64,000 nt of DNA from Xiphophorus maculatus (lineage: Eukaryota > Chordata > Actinopteri > Cyprinodontiformes > Poeciliidae): contig NC_036453.1 of assembly GCF_002775205.1 (NCBI RefSeq), forward strand, positions 30,915,213-30,979,212, read 5' to 3'. Position numbers and translations under genes: made by a program. Positions 42,001-55,933 of this stretch are shown here, one piece after another. Each line of letters opens with the position of its first letter. The stretch's first letter is position 1. The notes under the pieces were generated by a model. The model did not search any database, was not told the DNA's origin, and worked only from the letters and a program-made list of their open reading frames with translations.

Positions 42001-43299
42001 CGTTTATGTTTTTTCTATATTTTAACAATGTTATAGCTGGACTGTTGAAAAAAGGGATTTTTGGAGTGTAATAAATATAAGACATTACAATCATTTCATT
42101 TTTTATAGAGCATATAACTTTCTGGACTGCTGGTTATAGTGGTTCAGAAAATTATAAACATTCAATGCCTAATTTATTTGGATTAAAATAATCCTAGGCT
42201 AATGTGTTCATATTGGGTGACATATGAATGAATATATCAATAATGTACAAGTCACAACAAATCTCTGATTTGGAGCAAGAACCTAAGTTTGTATTTAGCT
42301 TGAAGTAGCTTAGCAACAGCTAAGCTAATGTCAAACTAGCCAACTAGCTTCGCTGCTTAACTCTGAGGCAGTATTAACCAATGAACTACATGTCAGCTCT
42401 AATGTTAGTAAATGTAATTTTAAAAAGTTTGTTACTATTTCAGTAAATCAATTCTTTTTAATTTTTTTCTACCATGTTTGGTTTCATGAGGTTAGCTAGG
42501 TGCGTTTGTGATTCTACTGCCAACAACGGAAGCAGCAGAAGCTCCCAAATAAATGTTTGTAGATTAAAGAGTGCAGCCATGAAATGTCTCTTTTACAAGG
42601 ATTGGGATTGAGCTGTTGGTTTAAAATACATGTGAAGGCAGAGAAATTTGAATTAATGCACGTTATTATCCTGTTGTTTGCAAACTATTAATGGTGCTGG
42701 TATTTTGCATGTCCATTTCATAAAATAAAAATAAAATTTCAAACGCTGCCTGTCAAGCTTGTACCGGTTACACTCCAACAGTTTGTTTTAAAAGTGCGCT
42801 GTTTTGGCCTTTTCAGTCATTATGTGTGAATGACATATACATAAGTGGGGGAGAAAAACTCAGAAAACTGTCTACTATCTTGTGCAGGTTAATGAGATAG
42901 CCCTGTTCCCGGGTGTGTGAGTGCTGCGCATGGCACAGAGCGAAAGAATGACACGGCCACTTTCCTAATATAGACATGACAAACTGATGCGTCCCACCCG
43001 GAGGCCCCGCTCCTCCCACCTGCCTGCAACGTCCCAAATAGTCCCAGAAAGCAGGCGGCGGCCCCTGTGGCGCTCTGCCGCTAATGAACAGGCAGTAAAT
43101 TTAAACAGCCGCTGCCTACAGCCTGCGCAAACACGCATAAACACCGACACATAATTCTTAGAGGTGAAGGGCGTCAGAGGTCGGTTGATCTACCTGCAAA
43201 ACGCACTAAAGAAATGGCAGCAGTGCAGAGTCTGAGTGCCTAGTCCTTTCTGTCTCCATGCGTCAGGACGCACAGCAATAAATAACCCGACGCACCTCT

Positions 43300-43680
43300 A
43301 ACGCCAATGCAGCAAACACCGACACGCAGCTCACCTCAGGTTTTGGGGAGTCCCCTCTTCCCTCGAGAACTTCTTCTGCGGTGTTGCCTCCTTCTTCTCC
43401 TTCTCCTCTTCCTCTTGATGGCTTATGAGTTATATGAAGTCCCGCGGTCCGCTGTCCTGAAGTGCGGAGTCCTGGCGAGGGGACGCACTGGGTGACTGCG
43501 CGACGCTCCTCGGCAGGGGGAGAGAAAGAGGGGAGACAGCGCCGGGGCAGAGCAGGCAGGACAGGACGGTGGGAGGACGGTGGGAGGGTGGGCTACCGTC
43601 TATTTTAGAACAGGCTCCGTCAGTACGGGAAAACGCGAACATAGGGGCGGGGAGGATGTGCGTTCACGGCGGACACTACC
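43300..43680 (-). promoter_or_regulatory. GC-rich promoter region and candidate 5' UTR exon of coro6
   Basis: A GC- and CpG-rich block stands out from AT-rich surroundings. On the minus strand a good donor (cctgag|gtgagc) lies at 43335/43334. The acceptor of the first coding exon (ttgtccag) lies at 38924, two bases before the ATG at 38921. This suits a non-coding first exon of about 150-200 bp ending at 43335 with a 4.4-kb intron. The start site cannot be fixed by eye. Confidence 0.5.
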
Positions 43681-45998
43681 GACCAGAGGTCAATCACTGA
43701 TGCCCCCTGGCTATTAGGGGCTGAATAAGTGATACACTGTTAAAACCAACTGTTAGAATTACATGAATAAAACTGATGCAACAACTTTTCATGCCATTGA
43801 ATGTGTGTGGAAAAGTTAAAGTATGCTACATTTATTTAACTCAATTTAAATAAAGAATAATCCGTTTTATATTTTTATATCATATATTTATATATGATGT
43901 AGACAATTATATGCAAATTTGGGTATTTTTTTAAAAAATGAGTTAAAATAAATAGGATCTTCACAAAAAAGTTATAAACGAACTAGTTTATCTGTTGAAC
44001 ACTTTTGAAACAGATATACCATTAGAAAAACCTAACTGGTGTTTACAAGCAATCCGATTCTTTGAACATCTCTTACTTTAGGACTCTATTGTGAAAGCTG
44101 TTTGTTGCAACTTGGCTTGCTTACAATGCTCTATTATTTATATTTAATTTATAATTATTTAATTTTCAAATCATTTCACTGAACAGAGAAGGATTTTTGT
44201 CTCTCCTATCCATTCACTTTTTCTTCCATTTGTTACATTTCCCATTTATGTTTCTATTTTACCAGTAGGCCTTTATCAAAGAACATTAGTCTTTTAAAAT
44301 GTTAAGGAATTATATACATAATCAAAACATATTATCGTTCTATTGTGCAACTTTTGAGTGATATTATGCTGGTTGGAAAGTTGAGGGGTGGCAGAGGATG
44401 TTATCTGGAAACATTAAAGCAACATCTGAATAAATCCATCAGGAATTGGACTGAAATCAGACTTTTAAATCCAGAATCAGTGTAATTTTGTGTAAGTGAC
44501 TGAAATACAGAGTCAATGTTTTAGAGTGACCATCAAAGACAGGCCATTAATGGGCAGAGCTGATAAGGTTTGCCTAACCACGATGGCCAACCTTCCTGAC
44601 CGAGTAACACTAGTTCTACCCAGGAGGTAAAGGCCGAAATTACTTTGTAGTTTAAAGCTAACATAATCAAAAGCAAACTTTTCTCTGGTCGTTTTACCAA
44701 CAGACTTTAAGTCTCTTTAACAAACTCAGAGAAAACATGACTTTTAATAATCTTCATTTTTATGATCACATTTGAAGCACAATATAAAATATTTACATCA
44801 ACAAATTAAAATAAAATCCAAAATGTGGTTGACATTAGATACACACACAAAGGCGCACACACACATACCTGACACCTACTACCGCCTAAGCATGCTCCCC
44901 CAAAAGTAGCAAACCTACGTAAAAATAAAGTCACAATCAAAAGTAAAAAAGGGAGTAAAGTGCATGTATGACAGACGTCCCTGTACAGATATTTCTGATT
45001 GCAGAGAAGCTTCACTTGCCAGTCACAGGCACACTCCTAAAAGCTGTACTAAAGAGATCCATTCAAAATAAACCTAACTCAGTCACCGACACATTGCAGA
45101 TGTTTATTTTAAAAAAAAACACACACGTAGGTTCTAAACACTCAGAATATAGACTTACATCCAAAAGAGATCACAGCAGAAAACTCATAAATATACACTC
45201 TGCCATTATGCTCCAAGCCCCCAAAACTACCCTTCCTCCCTCACAGCTAAACACATGAGGAATCAGTTCTGAGTGGCTTCAGAGCTGAGAGAACAACGAA
45301 AGATACCAGTTTTTTTTTTCCAGTTTATCAAGTGTAGTTCAAATTGTTTCAGACTGAGGAGGACATTCTAGAAAACCAGAGCCTGACGACTGCGCAGGTC
45401 AGATTTGGTTGAGGTATTGATATTGTGGTACGAAAAATAAAAAAACACATTCTTCCACTCTTTCCATTTAAAAATCCAAAATTTGGGTTTCTACTTCCTG
45501 ATTAAGAAGTGTTGGGAACAGATTTCTAATCTGCATTCAAGAGACGGTTGGCGGTTATGATTTCTGCCTGATTTTGACAGTTGCGCAAAAATATTGGCAC
45601 AAAATGAATAAAACTCTCCAGAAAATATGTTTTGAGAAACATTAGCAAGAGGCAGAAACAACAGAGGCAACATTCCACCTTCCTGCGATATACGAGAACG
45701 ATCAAGAAAACCAGCAATGACGGGCACAGGGAGTATGTACAGGCTCAGGAACAAGTTTGGGTTTTGATTATGCTTCGGATCAGACGACGGTTCTTATTGT
45801 TTAACTGATGGTGTCGCTGATGTCACAGAGGCTCTTGGTGGATCTGTAGGGAAAAAATGTACAAAAAAAGACAACTAAAAACTATCCTTTAAGGCAAGAG
45901 GCTTCGGTTTGCTGAATAAATCCAACATGTGCACTTGATTTCCACTTAAGAGGTGAACGCACACAAACACACACACACGCATACACACACAGTGAGGG
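43681..45998. other. Space between the coro6 promoter and the ssh2 stop codon
   Basis: AT-rich to about 44.8 kb with no gene seen. The part nearest 45998 should be the ssh2 3' UTR, with a possible AATAAA on the minus strand at 45108-45103 and a CA repeat at 45961-45991. The short open frames here show no recognised motif. Confidence 0.55.
45955..45991. repeat. CA microsatellite in the ssh2 3' UTR
   Basis: acacacac run with small interruptions, beginning about 10 bp past the ssh2 stop codon in gene orientation. Confidence 0.85.
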
Positions 45999-48900
45999 TC
46001 ACATGGTGTTGTACAGGGTGCCAACAATTCTTTTCTGAAGCTGCCTCAGCGGATGAGTCTTCCCATACTGCTGCCTGTTGGTCAGAAGAGTCAGCCCAGG
46101 AGAATGTAGAGAGTCTTGATCAGCGTTTGGAAGTTTTTTTGACGATAGAAAGCCTTCTCCAGAAGTACAAACGTTCTTAGCTTGTGGATGTTTGCTGCTT
46201 GATAGAGAAGAACTGTGCACTCGCTGCTTTTTGGATTCATCACCAGCGGCGTGGAGAGGAGCTTGAGAAGAGGGCGGAGCTGCAGCGGAGCAGCTACGCT
46301 CCAGCTCATTCAGATCGTTGGCTAGGAGCTCCAGGCAGCCCAGTTTGGCCAGCGACGCCGAGCGCTTCATCAGAGACGGCGGGGTCAGGCCCGCCTGCCG
46401 GATTCTGGCTTCCACCTCTCTGACCCTTTTCTGCAAGCTGTTGCCTTGCTTCCGAGCGCTTCCTGAGCTCTGGCCGAAGAAGGCTCCCGCTGAGCCGACC
46501 TGTTGAAGGAAGGCACCCAGCTCGCACAGGGTCTCCCACGTCTCCCTCCAGGTGATGTCAGCGTGGAGTCCCTTGGCGAAACAGTCCCAGTCCACGCACG
46601 ACTCGAGCTCCGTCACACCTTCCAAACACAGGAAGTTCACCGACGCAAAGGGAGATGGTGCAGCGTGTTGGAAAGGAGAAGAGGTAGACAGGAATCTGGT
46701 ATCAGCAGGCTGGAGTTTGAGTCCCTTTGTGCTTTTCTCAACATTTCCCAGAACCCTCCACGTGTTCCCCCTTCCAACCAGTCTAAACATGCCATCTCCC
46801 TCCTGTGCTCCCTCCACAGACACCTGCGGGGAAACTGATGTGCCCTGTGGCACTGACGTCGTCATGGAGTGGATGCTGTTTGGACGCCGCTGGGAGCCGC
46901 AGGTGCTGCCAGCGGACGAGGATAACGGCGTCTCGTGTTCCTGTTTCATCCGCTGCTCTAGCTGTAGCGTAGCTTGCCGCACAGACCCCCTGGTCCAGTC
47001 GTTGTAGAGGCGAGGGGGGGCGGCCTCCTCGTCCTCTTTCTGTTTGGATTCCTCTCTTACACTCTTGGCCTCCTTCTGAGGGACAGCGTCTAGATTCTCC
47101 ATTTCCTGCTTCGACCTCGTCCCGTCTTGGTCGTGTGAGCTTTGTGGTTCGGGTGGGGTGAGGGTCTCTGTGGGGTTCACTCCTGCGACCTGCGCAGGAA
47201 CTGGCATTTCCTACAGAGCAGAGATCATTCAGAAGCAAAAGTATTAATAAAGTGAAACCAATAAAAACATGTGTGAACTTTTCTACATACAACCACTAGA
47301 GGGCACACTTGAATCATGAGAATCTAAATGCTTATTTGGAATAATTTGAATTATATACTGGTACGTAAATACAAAATTCAAATATACTTGAACACACAAA
47401 ACAATCATTGAGACGTTAATTTCAATAATCCAATTCAAAAAGTCAAACTTATACTATTCATTATACAAAAAATTATGCATCAGGGAGTGTCTAAGTACCT
47501 AAGGTAAGGTTAGGTGGAAGAAAAAAAGGTATGTTAGGAAAAATGAATTCATGCTACAAGGATAACTGGAGCCTTGAGAAGCCTATTCAAGAGCAGGGAG
47601 AGATGTACAGCTGTTGCATTCTTCATCTTAACCTGAACCAGAGACATCATCAAAGAACTTGATTGCTTATTGGTCCAAAGGCGTCTTAATTCTAAATATT
47701 TTCTACATTTCATTTAGAGATCACAGGTCTTGGTGTCTGGATGTAGAGCAGAAATGTTTCTTCTGTGGATGAGCTTTAGGAAGATGGTGATTTCACACTG
47801 CCAACAGTACCAATGCCAGGACTAATGATCATGGTGTCACTATTATATCAGTGCCAGAAAATTGATTTGAATTTAAACACAGAGGAACTATGGCCGACTG
47901 TCAAGAAATTAAGAAATGTATCACCTGTGCTTAATGAGTTCATCTGAGTTGGACTTTTTGAATCGAATTACTGAAAAATAACTTGTTTTCAATGATATTT
48001 AAAGTTAAAGATATGTAGATACTGTAGGATTTCTAAGACAGTTATAGCTTAACTTCTCAGAAAATTCACACACTCACTCATTCACACTAAGGACAAAGAC
48101 TGAAAGAAGGTATAGAGGAAAACTTACAAGCAATGGTTACCTTTCTGTTCTCCTCCTCCTGACCCCCACTGTTTTCATCCTCCTGTGGTAGATGGTCTTT
48201 GCCACAGCTCTTCAGCTGCACAGCAGCACTCTGAGTTTTGCCATCGTGACTCATTCCCTTGAATTTTTCCCTGGCACTAAAAAAGTTTATGTGATCTGCA
48301 CTATGGCCGAACAGCAGTACATTGTCCTGCGGAACCGCGGTGGGTGAGCTGCTGATGTCATTGGAGGAGGGCAGATCTGAGCCACATATCTGATGATCAT
48401 TTGTTTCTTTAATAGGCACTGGTGCAGATAAACAGTGGGGTCCAGGCTGGTGTGTGTTTGGTGGCTCAGGTTCCAACACCAGGAGGGTCGAGGAGGAAAC
48501 CTGCGGTTTGGTGGCTTCATTCGTGGTTGATTGGGCTGGAGAGGGGAGGAGGTGGTGAACAGAGGGAGGTGGGTGAGGCTGGCCCACCAAAACGCTTTGT
48601 GCAACAGTCACCATGTCTGTCCGTTCCGGTTTAGGGACCACTGTAGCAGCCCTTGGCTGGGAGGGGGGGGGCGACGATGGCTGCTCCTCTGAGTCACACA
48701 GACCATTGGAGAGGGTCGGAGATAACACAGAACCAGCTGTGGAGTTGGGGTGGGGGTGGGTGAGCTGCCTACTGGCGGCTGTATCAGCCTGAAGGGATTC
48801 CTCCAGGCTTTTAGCTTTAGCACCATCTGATAAAGACGGCGCATCATCAAAGGCAGAGGAGCCAAGCCGACTGGACTGGGTGCCGGTGTCAGGCTGGCTC

Positions 48901-51900
48901 GTGGAGTATGTTGTTTTTCCAGCGCTCTGCGACGTTCCCAGTGAGTCCAGCAGATCTCTCACAGAGGGGCCCAGATTGCTGCTGGCCTGGTTATGGGGGT
49001 CTGCGCGACCCAGACTGCTGGGTTGGGCGAGGGACTTGGACAGGGGCTCATGGTGTTCAGAAAGATCGCTATCAGAGTGAGAACGCCATAACTTGTTGTG
49101 CCTTTGCTTGCTACAAAATAAATGACAGATGTATAGACAAAATTAACAAAATGTAGCAAAATTAGTTGATTAACATAATTTATGTCAAAGTTATGTCCTA
49201 TTGTGCAAGCTTATCATCTCAATGATGGTTAAATTATGAAAATGATTTTTATTATTTGAATTTTCTGTCATCAATATTTTCCCTTTAATAGGCCACGATT
49301 GGTGAATGGCAAATTAAATTAAGGAAAGAAATAGGCATTCATCTAAAAAAAATGTCTGATTTAATGAAGCTCTGTTGTATGTTGGATAAGCAGAAACACA
49401 TCTTCCATAAAAACCTTAAGATATTATTATGTTTAGGTGTATATTTAAATTCAAAACTGACAAAATTACTAAAGCAGTAAAAATTCATCACAGCACAGAC
49501 ATTAATACACCAAATAAGACGATAGGTTCAATCACATATTCCATTAAATTGCTAAAGCAATGACGTTTTGTATTTTTTGTTCCAAATATCCAGTGGTTAA
49601 AATGTTATATGCGTGTGTGTACCTAGCTAGCAGTATGCCCTGGTACTCCTCCAGCTGCCTCATAAAGGACGGGTTTGGTTTGGTCACAGTCCGACGCTCC
49701 TTTACGTAATCGAAGGCATTTTTCAAATCCCAGCCATACTCCTTCATGGCGTACGCAATCACCGTGGCTGCAGAGCGGCTTATTCCCATTTTACAGTGGA
49801 CCAGGCACTTTGAGCCAGATTTCCTGGTCCAGACAAGAACAATTCAGTTATTCATTGTCATTTTGTGTTTAAAACCGGCATGTAGAACAAATGAGCTGAT
49901 TCAGAAGCAAAATCTTAAGGAAAAGAAAAAGTATACCTTTGGAACAGTGAAAAAAATTAGCTGATGGTTTATGTTTAAGTAAAAAAAAGTCCTTCTCTTG
50001 TAAACATTTTTTGCCAAAGGTTTTAGTTTAAAGTGAAACTATAGTTGTGTTGATTAATTTGGGATAGAGTTTTTCTGCAGGCTCAAATCTTTGTAAATTA
50101 GCAACATTCCCCAATGTAGATTATGTAAACAACATCTGGAAGTAAATGAGAGCAATACTAACAACTATACAAAATAATCACAGTTACCTGATTAAATGTA
50201 ACAAAATCACTAAAACATAAATTATCACTAACCCTGACAAAACATTTGTCTGTTGGGATTTATTCACTGCAAGTTCCAAAAATCATCGAACGTGAGAAAA
50301 ACTTTTTTTTGTTTCCCCTTTATCCTATTTTTTTGCTTATAAACCACCTCAAACCAGCTGAAGTTTTAAATTTATATCAGTCATATGTGTTAAAACTGTA
50401 CTGGATTAATCTCCATCTTAAATATATTTGCTGAAGCACAGCTTACCTTTTATACATTTGTCTGTAAAAAGCCCAGGTTGTGATGTTGTAAATCAAAGAT
50501 AGTTCAAAAATAATCCAATTAAAAAGAACTTTTGTTCTTTATTTCTCTTTCAGAAATTTAGATTTTTATCTTCTAACAGGGAAAATGAATTAAGACTGGA
50601 AACACCGTTCTGGTTACACATATTTTAAAAAACAGTCTTCATACTTTTCCAGATTGCACAGGAATCCAACAAAACTCACTTTGCTCTAGATATGAACTTA
50701 TAGGTGTCGTTCCAGTAAGCAAGCAGGTCGGTGGCTTCCTCGTCATAGACGCGGATGTTGTGGTACTCAAACACACCGGGGAAGAAATTATCAATTTCCC
50801 TCGTTACATTCAGGATGTACTGAACGCTGGACAGGAAATAAACAGAGGTTAGGTGAAAATAAGAGACTGCTTGTCTGCTGCAGTTTAACTCAAAACACAC
50901 CAAGCTACAATGTTCTCATTTTAAGCATATTTATTCTTTACTGTTTCTATTGCTATCCCTGCTATTGATGTTTCATTGAATGTGTTTTGTTGCATTTTGC
51001 TTTTCCTTACCCACTCTTCTGCAGCTCTTCCAAATTAGATGCATTCCACTCAGATCCCTGTAGGAAACAAAAGCAATCCTCAGTGTTGTTCTAGGCCTTC
51101 CTCAGAGCTTTTCATCAGTCCTAAATCCCATGGCAAGTTATGCCTCATGTGCAGTATGTCTTTACAAACCAAACAAGCCCCAAGTACCTTAAAATTGCAA
51201 GCAATTTATTACACAAGACTGAATCAGATTGCTCTGGTTTAATACACAAAGTGAAGCTAAACAGTTCTAAGCTTTTTCTGTTTAGAGTAACACCCAAAAG
51301 AAGTGTTTAAATGTTTGCTGCCAAAATACCAAGAAGACGTGGTCAAAGATCTCAGTAGGACTGTCCATCTGGCCCAGAATAACAATCATCTCTTTGTCGA
51401 TGAACTCCTTGAACTCTCGCAGGTTGCATGTCATGTGCATTTCCAGCTCTGTCCGGATCTGTGGGACACAATCAGTCAGAGAACAGGCTGTTCAGTTTAA
51501 CCTAATTTGGAGCAACATCTAAATAAATGACTGCTTCTGCTTGACAGATCTTTACACCAAGCATCTGAAGCAACTCACTTCTTTACAGGTGACATTCTCG
51601 AGATCTTTCTGCATCATGATCTCCCTCAAACTGGTTTTTATTTGTCGCTCTGTGAGCTCTCTCTCTGTGGGGCTGGAGAAACATAAAAAGTTAGACAAAA
51701 AAGCACTTTAAAAAAGTATTCATAACAAATGTCTTTAAAGGCACAAACTTCAATGTATTTTATTAGGATTTTACATAATATTCCAACATAAATTAGATTG
51801 CATTTGTGACTGGAACGTGGCATCTGTGGCAAGACTTAAAATCATTTTCTCCAGATGCTTTTAATGCTCAGCTATTTTGCAAAAAACTAATAGTTCTACA

Positions 51901-54900
51901 AATTTCTGAGTGATGTGGGTTCAGCACAAACACCTTCAGAACTTTGTAAGGTAGAGAAAGGTTGAAAATATTAATAAAAATTAATACTTTTGCATGGTAG
52001 TGTAAATTAGGAGTATGCCAACTAATATAAGATTTGAATATTTACACATCAGAGAAAAGGACGGGTGAGTCGGCGCGGTGTGACTGCACATCCTGCATGG
52101 CGTTCCACTCGTTGATGCGGGTCTGGTCGGAGGACACCCTGCTCTGATAATAGCTGACCCAGGTGAGGAACAAGCTGCCTGGGAAGTAGTTGTGGCAACG
52201 AGCCACTTCGCAGGCCTTGTGAAGCGACTGCAAAGACGACCTGTCAATATGAGTTGGAAAGTGTCACAATTCTGACACTGAAAAGGTTTTTGAGAATGGA
52301 ATAAAGACGATGGCAGGAAAAATGCTTTTAAAACAATAAAAAGATCAATTTCTTTTCTTTAGACTCACCACATGGCTTGCACAGAAACAGGCTTGAATAC
52401 ATGCACTTTGTTGTCTGTTGATACACTGAATCCCCTGAGAGCAAACAAAGAACAGCAAACTTTCAGTCATTTTGCCATCTTTTGCTTGGACTGTGCTCAG
52501 TTTCATCATGTTTAGAAATGTCTCACCCATCTCCATCCAGGTGTATTAAGGTGTCACTCCATAAAGGCAAAACCATACCAACTGAACATGAGCTGTAAGG
52601 AGAAGAAAAACCCACCATTTTACAACTTTATGACATCATCAAAGCTGCAAACATGAACTTGGGTGCTTCATTTTCTCACCTATCTATGGGACTAAAATCC
52701 ATGCCTAAAACCACGCTCTCCTCCGTGTCCTGGCGCCCAATGGTTGAGACCACCACCATGTAGCGTGTGGCCTGAGTGCTGGCGCTCTCCAAACGAACCG
52801 CCTGGAGGAGGAATGATTAAAGTCAGAAGCAATTTAAACACCAGCGCTGAAGGCAGACTGTGCTTTGAGCAGCATTGTGCACCCACCAGCTTGATGTTGT
52901 CCTCTGGTCTGAGGAGAGTGAACATGGTCTGTAGATGCTGCTGGATGTCTCCTGTTAGGATTCAAGAAACAAGTCTGATCAGACTGAATTAATGCTACAT
53001 CATCCAGCTAAAAGAAGAAACTACAGAAAGAGGTAGTTAATTTAAACAGAACCTTTCGCCTCACCTGCATGTTTACTCCGCAGCTGTGTGAAGCGAGAGG
53101 CTGAAGTTGGAGACGAGCCATTTCCTCGGGGCAGGAAGAGAGCAGCTCCCTTGACCGTCAGGAAACTTTCACTGATGCTGCACAGACACAAAAAAGAAAT
53201 TGGTTGAAAAAAATTTAATTAAAAAAGAAACACATCAACACCTTTTTGGGACGTTAGATTTCAGGGAATTTACACAACAAACATTCAGATCAAGAAAAAT
53301 CTTACACTGGAGGGTATGTTCATTAGCATCCCTGGTGTAGATTGATAAAAAGCCTAAGAAATGAAATCATTGTTGCAGCATAGTCAAGCTAAAAATGCTG
53401 AAAAATCCCCGATTTAATATATTCATTGGTTTATGCCAGGGGTGGGCACTCCTGGTCCTCGAGGGCCGGTGTCCTGCAACTTTTAGATGCATCTCTACTT
53501 CAACACACCTGAGTCAAATAATGAGGTCGTTAACAGGACTCTGGAGAACTTGACTGCATTTAGGAGGAGATTCAGCTGTTGGATTCAGGTGTGTTGGACC
53601 AGGGAGACATCTAAGAGTTGCAGGACACCGGCCCTCGAGGACCAGGAGTGCCCACCCCTGGTTTATGCTAAGGTTTACTGGGATGTTAGATGAAACTTTT
53701 TACTTTGGTCAAATGAGAGACCAAGGATTCAGCTTTTTGGCAATAAAACACTGCAGGCGAGCAGAGCATGAAAATGTAGCAAAGCACCTCATCCCCCACT
53801 GTTAGGAATAGGTGGACGATCTTTGATGATATCGGCTTGTGTTTCTTTCAAAAGGTCCTGGGAATCTTGGAGTGTGTGGCATCATTAGCCCTTTGAAATG
53901 TGGAAAGATTTTTATTAAAAATTAGGCTGCTTTTGCTCAGCCCAGGATGTAGGATAGGAATAATGGCACTATTAGTGATTTTCTTTACATGTGAATAAAT
54001 GCATCAGAATTAAAAGGTTATTTATTTTATTATTTGCAGTGAGGTAAATCTATAGTAATAAAATGTTTTATCATATATACACATCTTTAAATGTTGCCAG
54101 CACTGGAGCTGTTTGTTGCAACTTGCCACCTTAATTTTCACTGAAAGTTCAGATTCTTTTGTGGCACTTCATTCCCCAGCCATATCAAGCAACCATAAAA
54201 ATGTTTGTTCAACAGTATCTGGTAAATGCCTGAAATCAAAGCTTGCCTGAAAGGGGGATTGCACTTCAAAAGTTCTGCTTTGATTTCAAGTTTCTTCTGT
54301 GCTCTACTAAAACAAACAAATAATCTTGTGCACAACCATTACAGGCAAGATTTATGAGCTTCAGACAGTTGAGATTGCTATGTGAAACAAAACCCAGCTA
54401 CATATAGCTGTGTTTGCTGCGTTGGATTTTATGTGTTCCTAAAATGACAGAGGCACGACAAAAATGAACTGGTTTGCAAAATAAATAAAAGCAACTTGCA
54501 CTTTGACATAAACAATTTCTTCTTTCTTTTGAATTTCCTCAATTTTTCTGGGATATCACTACTTGCTCACACAAACTTGAACAACTATCTGCCACAAACT
54601 TGGCACCTCTCACTAAGCCACTTAAACTGAGAACACTTTGGATAATTGAATTATGTAATGGACTTAAGGTACCCAACTCAATAATCTGATTGCGACGTTC
54701 TCAGGTGTTTTTATTGCCGATTGTTACCGAAATTCAGTGTAGTGGTGATTACATGTTTTGCTTAGTAAATTGTTGGCATTCTCAGGATTAATCCAATGCT
54801 GGAACTCAAGTCTGTTTGTATTTTATGACGACGGTGAAGGCAGATCCTGTCAGCACTGATGACTGAATGTCCATATCCGTCACTCATTTCAAAGCCAGAA

Positions 54901-55933
54901 TATAAACATAGGGCAAGGCTGAGGTGGAGAGACAGAAAGTCTGGAAATATAACCACCTGTCATCAAGTGGTGGAGTCATTACAAAACAAAAGTGACAAAA
55001 AAAAGAGACAAATGTTGGCTTTAGTCAAGCACTTTTACGCTACAAAATTCCACTGTAAAAATGTTGTATATTCTAATGAAACAAACTACATTTTTTAAGA
55101 GAAACTTTGGTTTTTCTGTGAAGGATTTAGAGAATCAACAAGGATTAGACACAGGCAACACTCAGAAATGACAGCACTGACAGTGTGATGACAATATCCA
55201 CATGAAACTCTTCAAACCAAAAAATAAACATGCACGTTTGCACAATGCCGTTAGCATGCCTTCAGGATCTTCATACCAAGATCTTGTGAAAGAGCTGAGT
55301 TTGCACACAGACCCACACAGCATGTCTTATGGAAGTGTTAATAATGAATAGGTGCAGGAAAATATTTCTTGCTTTGTTGATCAAACACATAAATCACCAA
55401 TAAATGCCAGCATGATCCAGAGTGTTCACCTCCAGAGATGACAGATTAATTATAAGCTATGAAAGTGTCTGGGGTACATAGTGTGCTTGCTGCCCTGTGC
55501 TCCCTTCAGATGCATGGAAACGGAGGTGGGTGGAGGGGAAGAGCATGTGAGGAGGTGAAGAATCTGCAGGGAAGTTTGAAAGGAGGCAAATGCAAGAAAA
55601 ACCATTTCATCCAGGCTGAAACTGGCATACTTTCTATAAAGTACAGAAAGTATACTTTATGGCTTTAATGACTGCAAGTCATTTTAATCCAAGCCTACTT
55701 GGAGCATGACAAAGACTTAAGAAAGTGGGGTAAATAAAACAACTTAAAGTTGAGTACAAAATGTTACAGCAGCTCACATTCTGATGATTTCCAATCAGAA
55801 CTTACAGCTGATAGGTTTCTCCCTGGGAGACCACGGAGTTCTCGGTGAAATAGGGTCTCATCCTGACCCCGCAGCAGGCGCAGAAGCAGCCGGCAGACGA
55901 GCTGCGAGGGGCGGTCACCACTCCGGGAGGCAT
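45999..55933 (-). CDS. ssh2: Slingshot protein phosphatase 2 (cofilin phosphatase), proximal isoform, 1184 aa
   Basis: Fourteen coding exons from 55933 down: 55933-55806, 53177-53065, 52951-52887, 52801-52680, 52592-52527, 52434-52369, 52240-52046, 51672-51579, 51458-51330, 51057-51011, 50826-50680, 49823-49623, 49110-48141, 47210-45999. Slingshot phosphatases remove the inhibitory phosphate from ADF/cofilin and so reactivate actin severing. The SSH-N domain covers about 45-250 (MWSSLQSLHKACEVARCHNY), a DEK-C-like domain 255-312, and the dual-specificity phosphatase 320-457, with active site HCKMGISRS (Cys401, Arg407). The low-complexity Ser/Pro tail keeps SSH2-specific islands: DHINFFSAREKF, GSVRQATLQLEQR, RSASLAKLG and the C-terminus ending YNTM. 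Human SSH2 is longer (about 1420 aa); the difference lies in the tail. No in-frame ATG precedes 55933 in this exon. Confidence 0.93.
47640..48010. mobile_element. Degenerate Tc1/mariner-type relic in the last ssh2 intron
   Basis: The phrases cacactgccaacagtaccaatgcc, aatgatcatggtgtcact and gtcaagaaattaagaaatg resemble the 3' half of a fish Tc1/mariner transposase gene. The terminal 'gttggactttttgaatcgaattactgaaa' is a common end of that family. There is no open frame. Confidence 0.5.
51690..52020. mobile_element. Tc1-like fragment in ssh2 intron 7
   Basis: The left side carries 'acaaacttcaatgtattttattaggattttacataatattcc', the reverse of the usual Tc1-like terminal region. The right side has 'aatacttttgcatggtagtgta'. 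Both ends are recognisable, but the interior is degenerate. Confidence 0.5.
53437..53660. mobile_element. Non-autonomous hAT element with perfect 8-bp duplication
   Basis: 224 bp with ends caggggtgggcactcctggt and accaggagtgcccacccctg, perfect inverted repeats. The flanks are gtttatgc at 53429-53436 and 53661-53668. It sits in ssh2 intron 1, between the proximal first exon and the exon at 53177. Confidence 0.95.

Noticed and set aside
43681-45998. A separate small gene between coro6 and ssh2
   Set aside because: Short frames only, with no splice sites, motifs or start context; the right part fits the ssh2 3' UTR.
46503-47292. Plus-strand and alternate-frame open frames over the last ssh2 exon
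   Set aside because: They lie inside a long coding exon read on the minus strand that carries SSH2-specific motifs.
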